From assembly GCA_021205375.1 (NCBI GenBank), contig JAJPXR010000014.1:10234-20476 (forward strand): a DNA stretch of 10,243 bases. The letters run 5' to 3'. Below are positions 6,505 to 10,243 of this stretch, piece after piece. Both the position numbers and the translations under genes were made by a program. This stretch comes from Clostridiales bacterium. Its GTDB lineage: Bacteria; Bacillota; Clostridia; Oscillospirales; Oscillospiraceae. Within the stretch, counting starts at the first letter, position 1. Each line of letters opens with the position of its first letter. Below the pieces are notes generated by a model. The model was not told the origin of the DNA. It saw nothing but the letters and a program-made list of their open reading frames with translations, and searched no databases.

Positions 6505-6550
6505 AAAAACAAGCCCTCTGCCCGGTCATACGGACGGAGGGTTTGTTTTT
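6505..6550. terminator. Bidirectional terminator downstream of the DUF896 gene
   Basis: AAAACAAGCCCTC (6506-6518) pairs with GAGGGTTTGTTTT (6537-6549), 13 bp including one G-T pair. T-tracts flank it on both strands. On the minus strand it ends the DUF896 message about ten bases after its stop codon; on the plus strand it could end any transcript arising at 6430-6500. Confidence 0.85.
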
Positions 6551-6559
6551 CGTTCGCGC

Positions 6560-6820
6560 TTATTTCAATTTGATTTTCACGCCGGGTTTTCCCTGCTGAT
6601 GGGCCTTGCGGTTGGCCTCCCGGACGCCCAGCTTCTCCCCGGTCTTGGGGTCTACAACATAGGTGCTGTCCAGTTGTCCCCGGAGGGAGGCGCGCACCGC
6701 CGCCACATACTCCTGCCGCAGGGCGGCCTGCTCCGCTTTCTCCTCCGCTGTCAGCGGTTCAACCTTGCTCTTGCGGGCCAGGGCGTTGATGCGGTCTATT
6801 TTTTCCTGTGAGATACCCAT
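6560..6820 (-). CDS. DUF896 family protein (YnzC/UPF0291-like)
   Basis: This 86-aa protein matches the small DUF896 family of Firmicutes (B. subtilis YnzC is the structural example). It begins with the helical hairpin SQEKIDRINALARKSKVEPLTAEEKAEQAALRQEY (4-38), in which the two helices are joined by a short turn at VEPLT. It goes on through VRASLRGQLDSTYVVDP (42-58) to a basic tail (REANRKAHQQGKPGVKIKLK). Length is typical for family members with the C-terminal extension. The biochemical role is unknown; SOS-linked expression is reported for YnzC's operon, but nothing here shows that control. The start is well supported by AAGGAG nine bases upstream and a promoter at 6853-6881. It appears monocistronic. 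Confidence 0.93.
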   Translation of the reverse strand: MGISQEKIDRINALARKSKVEPLTAEEKAEQAALRQEYVAAVRASLRGQLDSTYVVDPKTGEKLGVREANRKAHQQGKPGVKIKLK

Positions 6821-6852
6821 GTGACGTTTCTCCTTCTGGGTGTGATGTTATG

Positions 6853-6881
6853 ATTGTAGCAGAAAAGCAACGAAATGACAA
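6853..6881 (-). promoter_or_regulatory. Promoter of the DUF896 gene
   Basis: On the minus strand TTGTCA (6881-6876), 17 bases, TACAAT (6858-6853), with TGC immediately before the -10 box (extended -10). Five of six positions match in each box. Confidence 0.8.
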
Positions 6882-6908
6882 CCTGAAATTCATCCGTTAA
6901 AATTTCAT

Positions 6909-6944
6909 GAAAAAAAGCCCTCCTCGTCCATGGGGGCTTGTTTT
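6909..6944. terminator. Terminator-like hairpin between DUF896 and vanZ-like promoters
   Basis: AAGCCC (6915-6920) pairs with GGGCTT (6934-6939), with two further C-G pairs past a bulge. On the minus strand it is followed by seven T's, on the plus strand by GTTTT. It would block antisense transcription from the vanZ side into DUF896, and its right arm contains the vanZ -35 box. Confidence 0.6.
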
Positions 6945-6966
6945 CCCCCGCTTCAGCGGATATAAT
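6938..6966 (+). promoter_or_regulatory. Promoter of the VanZ-like gene
   Basis: TTGTTT (6938-6943), 17 bases, then a perfect TATAAT (6961-6966). A small dyad CCGC-TTCA-GCGG (6947-6958) lies in the spacer. The expected start is near 6973, giving a leader of about 60 nt with a GGGCC-TTCC-GGCCC hairpin at 6994-7007. Confidence 0.75.
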
Positions 6967-7032
6967 GCAAACCATATGAACCTGTCCACCCCAGGGCCTT
7001 CCGGCCCGCACTTCACAGAAAGGACTTTCCCT

Positions 7033-7539
7033 ATGGCTGGCTCACGCCCCTCCGCCCTTGCGCGTTTTTTGCTGCTGCTGTTCCGCGTGGTCTTCACGTT
7101 TTTTGCTGTGGGCACCACGGTATTTATCTTTGCCAACTCCCTGGAGATCGGCGCGGTATCCTCGCTCCGAAGTCAGGAGGTCACTGCCCTGCTCAACCGC
7201 TTTCTGTCCCCCACGGGGCTGTATCTGACCGAGGCGGTGGTGCGCAAGCTGGCCCACTTCGCGGAATACGCGCTGCTGGCCTTCTGGTTCACCCTTTGCC
7301 TCCGGGTCTACACCCGGCACTATATTCGCCACATCAGTTGGCCGCTGTTTCTGGTGCTGCTGGTTGCCAACATGGACGAGACGCTGCAAACCTACGTGGC
7401 CAACCGCAACGGCTCCGTCCGGGACGGGTGGATCGACTTCGGCGGCGGCGTGACCGGCGTGCTGGTGGCGCTGGTCATTATCATGCTGCTGGGCGGCTTC
7501 TGGCGGCTGCTGGGGTTTGGGCGGCACAGAGAGCAATGA
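7033..7539 (+). CDS. VanZ-like family membrane protein
   Basis: This 168-aa protein belongs to the VanZ-like family, named after the teicoplanin-resistance accessory protein VanZ; most members have no proven role. Hydrophobic segments lie at about 11-35, 73-92, 102-114 and 138-157. Family residues are present: Ser36 (FIFANS), Lys72-x-x-His75-Phe-x-x-Tyr79 (RKLAHFAEY), Asp115-Glu116-x-x-Gln119 (MDETLQ), and Arg130-Asp131-x-x-x-Asp135. The start is taken at ATG 7033, with AGAAAGGA eight bases upstream. An in-frame ATG at 6976 would add 19 residues (NLSTPGPSG...), but it is only a few bases from the predicted transcription start, so it could be used only as a leaderless start. The gene is alone on its strand here. 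The final codons Glu-Gln-stop come from the heptad repeat. No van cluster is nearby, so a resistance role should not be assumed. Confidence 0.88.
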   Translation: MAGSRPSALARFLLLLFRVVFTFFAVGTTVFIFANSLEIGAVSSLRSQEVTALLNRFLSPTGLYLTEAVVRKLAHFAEYALLAFWFTLCLRVYTRHYIRHISWPLFLVLLVANMDETLQTYVANRNGSVRDGWIDFGGGVTGVLVALVIIMLLGGFWRLLGFGRHREQ

Positions 7540-7565
7540 GCAATTTGCAATTAGCAATGTGCAAT
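7531..7565 (+). repeat. Five-unit 7-bp tandem repeat (NNGCAAT) at the 3' end of the VanZ-like gene
   Basis: Five consecutive 7-bp units end in GCAAT and differ only in their first two bases (GA, GA, TT, TA, GT). The last three codons of the VanZ-like gene (GAG CAA TGA) lie in units one and two. The array matches the one at 114-148 in unit length, unit number, consensus and orientation relative to the gene. Confidence 0.85.
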
Positions 7566-7760
7566 TTGACACATAAGCCCTCCGCAGGAGTTTTGCCGCT
7601 TGCGGCAAAATAAATTGAAATCCGTGCTTTTAGCCGGGCATGTACCGGCAAAAGCACACAGGGAGGCCCCAAACGTGCGCGCTCCGCGCGTGCGCTGCCG
7701 GGGCCGCATTTTCGACCAAAATCCGTGATTTTGGTCGAGAGCCTGTCCGTGACAGGCTCA
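7566..7760. repeat. Block of consecutive palindromes (structured intergenic element)
   Basis: No gene is present. Hairpins in order: TTTTGCCGC/GCGGCAAAA (7591-7610, 9 bp, 2-base loop); GTGCTTTT-a-GCCGG / CCGGC-AAAAGCAC (7624-7657, 13 bp with one bulged A, 7-base loop); GGCCCC/GGGGCC (7665-7670 with 7700-7705) enclosing a direct repeat CGTGCGC; TCGACCAAAATC / GATTTTGGTCGA (7712-7738, 12 bp, loop CGT); and GAGCCTGTC/GACAGGCTC (7739-7759, 9 bp, loop CGT). None is followed by a T-tract on either strand, so they are not ordinary terminators. The block resembles the palindromic intergenic repeats (REP/MITE-like) of bacterial genomes; whether it is repeated elsewhere cannot be seen here. Confidence 0.7.
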
Positions 7761-7795
7761 AACAAAAGGGGCGGTATCCATTTCGGATACCGCCC
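7761..7795 (-). terminator. Intrinsic terminator of the cstA operon
   Basis: GGGCGGTATCC (7769-7779) pairs perfectly with GGATACCGCCC (7785-7795), 11 bp with a 5-base loop. On the minus strand it is followed by CTTTTGTTTG. It lies about 43 bases after the cstA stop codon. Confidence 0.9.
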
Positions 7796-7837
7796 AAACT
7801 TCCGTGGGAAGGAAGGGAGTTATGGTTCGACGATGAA

Positions 7838-9547
7838 TCAGGCGTTTGCCTTTTCCTTCGACTGTTTGGTCAGGGTCTGAATGCCCTCGATAGCCAGAAT
7901 GACGGCCAGGACAACCAGCAGGCAGGCGATGATGACCTGGGCGTAGGGACCCCAGTCAGCGCCGCCGGCGGTGATGAGACCGATCTGAGTCTTAATGGTC
8001 AGGATCAGGCTGCAAATGGTGACCACCAGCATGAAGCCCATGGGGAACAGGAACATCTTGTTGTTCTTGCCGATGTTGCCCAGCCAGGTGGCGACGGCCA
8101 GCAGGCCCAGGCCAGCCAGCAACTGGTTGGCGGCACCGAACAGGCCCCAGATCTTGGCGTAGCCGGTCATGCCCAGGCCGACGCCCAGCACCACGGAGAT
8201 GATGGTGGCGACATAGGTGTTGGACAGGACCTTCTTGTAGCCGGTAGGCTCCTCGCCCTCATCGACCCACAGTTCCTGGAACATGAAGCGGGCCAGACGG
8301 GTGGCGGTGTCCAGAGAGGTCAGGCAGAAGGCGGAATAAGCCAGGCTCAGCAGCTTGTAGAGGATGCCCTCAGCCCCAGCCAGGCCGGGGATGGTGGCGA
8401 CCATCTTGGAGATGCCGCCGGCGAAGATGCCGACAGCGCCCAGGCCGTCCAGAGTGCCGCCGTTGACCTTATAGGAGTAAGCGACAGCGCACAGAGTCAG
8501 GATGGCCAGCACGCACTCCAGCAGCATACCGCCGTAGGCGATGGGCTTGGCGTCGGTCTCTTTGTCCAACTGTTTGGAAGTGGTGCCGGAGGAAACCAGA
8601 GAGTGGAAACCGGAAATGGCGCCGCAGGCCACGGTGGTGAACAGAACGGGGAACAGATAGGAGCCGTTCACGTTGAAGCCGCCGAACATGGGCATGGCGT
8701 CCATGGAGGGATGCGCGCCGATGACGCCCACCAGAGCCACGGCCAGCATGGCGTACAGCAGGAAGGAGGACAGGTAGTCACGGGGCTGGAGCAGGATCCA
8801 CACAGGAGCCACAGAAGCGATGGCGATGTAGATGCCGATGATGATCATCCAGGTGGAGTTGGTCAGGTAGATGGGGTGGAAGTTCATGCCCACGCCCATG
8901 CAGATGCAGATGGCGAGGATTCCGACGATGGTGCAGACGCCCATGGAAGCGCCCCGGCGATAGACCAGGAAGCCGAACAGGATGGCGACCACGATGAACA
9001 TCAGGGAGATCATAGCCACGGAAGCGGCAGAGGCGGAAGCGGCCTTGTCGATGAGGCCGGTGGTCTCGTCCACGGTAGCGGCGAAGGTGCCGGCCACGAT
9101 AGAGGCGAAAGCGGCCACAACCAGGACCAGGGTCAGGTAAGCAAAGATCAGGAACAGGCGCTTGGCACGGCGGCCCATGGTGGAGGCGATGATCTCACCG
9201 ATGGACTGGCCCTTGTGCCGCACAGAGGCGAACAGGGCGCCGAAGTCATGCACACCGCCGAAGAAGATGCCGCCGATCAGCACCCACAGGGTGACAGGCA
9301 GCCAGCCAAACGCGGCGGCGTTGATGGGGCCGGTGATGGGGCCGGCGCCGGCGATGGAGGAAAAGTGATGGCCCATCAGTACGGGGGCTTTGGCAGGAAC
9401 ATAATCCACGCCGTCTTCCATGGTGTGCGCAGGGGTCTCTTCGTCGGTTTCACCCACGCCCCACTGCTTGCACAGCCAGCCGCCGTAAAAAATGTAGCCG
9501 CAGACCAAAACGGCGACGCCGATGATCAGAAGTACCAGTGAATTCAT
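7838..9547 (-). CDS. cstA: CstA-family carbon starvation / pyruvate-peptide transporter
   Basis: This 569-aa inner-membrane protein belongs to the CstA family. E. coli CstA and BtsT take up pyruvate, and CstA is also linked to peptide use during carbon starvation. Seen: the family signature APVLMGHHFSSIAGAGPITG (54-73), GGIFFGGVHDFGALFASVRH (92-111), a further Ser/Gly-rich GAISGFHSLVSSGTTSKQLD stretch, FCLTSLDTATRLARFMFQEL, and many hydrophobic segments through the whole length. It is shorter than the E. coli proteins (about 700 aa) and closer to the Bacillus form. Its ATG overlaps the stop of the 187-aa gene in a 4-base ATGA, so translation is probably coupled; the nearest Shine-Dalgarno (AAGGAG) is about 12 bases away. 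A strong terminator follows. No LytS/LytT-type two-component genes, often paired with such transporters, are visible. Substrate is not determined. Confidence 0.95.
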   Translation of the reverse strand: MNSLVLLIIGVAVLVCGYIFYGGWLCKQWGVGETDEETPAHTMEDGVDYVPAKAPVLMGHHFSSIAGAGPITGPINAAAFGWLPVTLWVLIGGIFFGGVHDFGALFASVRHKGQSIGEIIASTMGRRAKRLFLIFAYLTLVLVVAAFASIVAGTFAATVDETTGLIDKAASASAASVAMISLMFIVVAILFGFLVYRRGASMGVCTIVGILAICICMGVGMNFHPIYLTNSTWMIIIGIYIAIASVAPVWILLQPRDYLSSFLLYAMLAVALVGVIGAHPSMDAMPMFGGFNVNGSYLFPVLFTTVACGAISGFHSLVSSGTTSKQLDKETDAKPIAYGGMLLECVLAILTLCAVAYSYKVNGGTLDGLGAVGIFAGGISKMVATIPGLAGAEGILYKLLSLAYSAFCLTSLDTATRLARFMFQELWVDEGEEPTGYKKVLSNTYVATIISVVLGVGLGMTGYAKIWGLFGAANQLLAGLGLLAVATWLGNIGKNNKMFLFPMGFMLVVTICSLILTIKTQIGLITAGGADWGPYAQVIIACLLVVLAVILAIEGIQTLTKQSKEKANA

Positions 9548-10107
9548 GGTTTTTCTACACTCCTTACTTTCTTTCGATAGGGAAATGGTTTGCGCCGCAC
9601 CTTGGGATGCAGCACATTTTTCAAAAATTTCGCTGTGTTATGACCGGCGAAGTTGGCCGTGAAGGAATCCTTCCCCAGTTCGACCAGGGCCGTGTGAACC
9701 TCCATCCAGCCACGCAGCGAAAATTGAAAACATTTTTGGACATGGCACTTCCTGAGCGCCTTGACCGCGTCCTCGTCGGCGCTGTCGCAGAGGAACAGCG
9801 CCACGATGTTGGTGCTCATGTGACCCGGCGCGGGGTCCACCAGTGGCTCGCCCAGTTCGCGGGCCTTTGCCAGACAGGACTGGTACAGCTCCAGCGTCAG
9901 GTGCGGTACGGAGAACAGGTAGACGTATTCGTGTCGGTCAGCCGTCCACATTGTGGCGCGCTGTGTCAACACATAGCCAGTGTCGTGCTCGTGGAACGCG
10001 GCAGTAGCCACCAGAGGGGCCTCTTTCTCGTCCACATACGCCAGGTCGTAGCAGGGACTGTACGCCCTGAGAATCAGGGACAGCGCCTTTTCCCGTGTCA
10101 GTTCCAT
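9544..10107 (-). CDS. Uncharacterised 187-aa protein coupled to cstA
   Basis: I cannot assign a named family with confidence. The protein is soluble-looking, with no signal peptide or membrane segment. Notable parts: FHEHDTGYVLTQRATMWTA (38-56) followed by DRHEYVYLFSVPHL (57-70), rich in His and aromatic residues; a helix with Cys at 78; LCDSADEDAVKALRKCHVQK (106-125), containing Cys121 and Cys126 with His122; FQFSLRGWMEVHTALVEL (127-144); and a strongly basic tail, KVRRKPFPYRKKVR (169-182). It is first in the operon, with its own TTGACA promoter and AAGGAG seven bases before the ATG, and its TGA overlaps the cstA ATG. This suggests a cytoplasmic partner or regulator of the transporter, made in matched amounts. 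That role is inference from position only. I have an unverified memory of similar unnamed proteins in other clostridia. Confidence 0.88.
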   Translation of the reverse strand: MELTREKALSLILRAYSPCYDLAYVDEKEAPLVATAAFHEHDTGYVLTQRATMWTADRHEYVYLFSVPHLTLELYQSCLAKARELGEPLVDPAPGHMSTNIVALFLCDSADEDAVKALRKCHVQKCFQFSLRGWMEVHTALVELGKDSFTANFAGHNTAKFLKNVLHPKVRRKPFPYRKKVRSVEKP

Positions 10108-10141
10108 GTTGGTTCTCCTTCGTCAAAAGTGCAGTGAAACG

Positions 10142-10157
10142 TCGCCTCTAAGGGCGA
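10142..10157. promoter_or_regulatory. Small dyad in the leader of the 187-aa/cstA operon
   Basis: TCGCC and GGCGA (5-bp perfect arms, 6-base centre) lie between the promoter and the first start codon. It could be a leader hairpin or an operator. There is no T-tract, so it is not an attenuator of the usual kind. Confidence 0.35.
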
Positions 10158-10176
10158 ACACGCTTATTTTATCAGA

Positions 10177-10205
10177 TTTATTCAAATTTTCAGGTTCTAT
10201 GTCAA
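10177..10205 (-). promoter_or_regulatory. Sigma-A-type promoter of the 187-aa/cstA operon
   Basis: On the minus strand a perfect TTGACA (10205-10200) is followed after 17 bases by AATAAA (10182-10177; four of six). The leader would be about 60 nt. The perfect -35 and weaker -10 box leave room for activator or repressor control, but no cre-like site is evident to me. Confidence 0.7.
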
Positions 10206-10243
10206 GAGTTGGGGCAGAGAAAAATAACCCGCAAAAATAGTGA

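Noticed and set aside
7033..7539. Calling the VanZ-like gene a glycopeptide-resistance gene
   Set aside because: No vanR/S/H/A/X-type genes are nearby and VanZ-like proteins are widespread in non-resistant Firmicutes.
7591..7657. The first two hairpins after vanZ as its terminator
   Set aside because: Stems are strong but there is no T-tract after either on the plus strand, so intrinsic termination is not supported.
7640..9541. A 633-aa open frame on the plus strand opposite cstA
   Set aside because: It is a shadow of cstA: the frame is rich in Gly, His, Asp and Gln with no domain, which is the usual product of reading GC-rich membrane-protein codons backwards. The minus strand carries the clear CstA family signature.

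Overview
The window looks like chromosomal DNA from a GC-rich, Gram-positive gut clostridium, most likely an Oscillospiraceae relative (Flavonifractor, Pseudoflavonifractor or Lawsonibacter type). The basis is the low-GC intergenic promoters with TTGACA/TATAAT-like boxes, strong AGGAGG-type ribosome binding sites, a YnzC-type DUF896 protein, a VanZ-like protein and a clostridial type of LacI regulator. This placement is inference; no rRNA or marker gene is present.

Layout, left to right. Positions 1-138 hold no gene, but a 7-bp tandem repeat touches the end of the first gene. A minus-strand pair follows: a small acidic protein (1449-1727) and a CNNM/CorC-type membrane protein with CBS domains (139-1395). 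A 331-bp gap (1728-2058) carries two divergent promoters. Pyruvate kinase (2059-3537, plus strand) ends at a bidirectional terminator (3568-3603) shared with a convergent minus-strand pair: a LacI-family regulator (4063-5046) and a small Myb/SANT-like helix-turn-helix protein (start re-assigned to 3977). Three further minus-strand genes each appear to have their own control region: a hotdog-fold acyl-CoA thioesterase (start re-assigned to 5504), a FabG-like SDR reductase (start re-assigned to 6327) and DUF896 (6560-6820). A VanZ-like membrane protein (7033-7539) runs on the plus strand. About 220 bp of dense palindromes and a 7-bp repeat follow it. A strong terminator then closes a two-gene minus-strand operon: an unrecognised 187-aa protein (9544-10107) whose stop overlaps the start of a CstA-family transporter (7838-9547).

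The genes are mostly core metabolism and envelope functions. Pyruvate kinase makes pyruvate, and CstA-family carriers in other bacteria move pyruvate or peptides, so there is a loose carbon-flow theme, but nothing in the sequence ties them into one regulon. There is no phage, transposase, CRISPR array, toxin-antitoxin or defence gene. The most unusual material is non-coding: two 35-bp arrays of the heptad NNGCAAT that supply the last codons and the stop codons of two unrelated genes, and a block of back-to-back perfect hairpins at 7591-7759 that do not look like terminators. The 187-aa protein coupled to cstA is the best candidate for undescribed protein function. I see no clear evidence of an entirely new multi-gene system.
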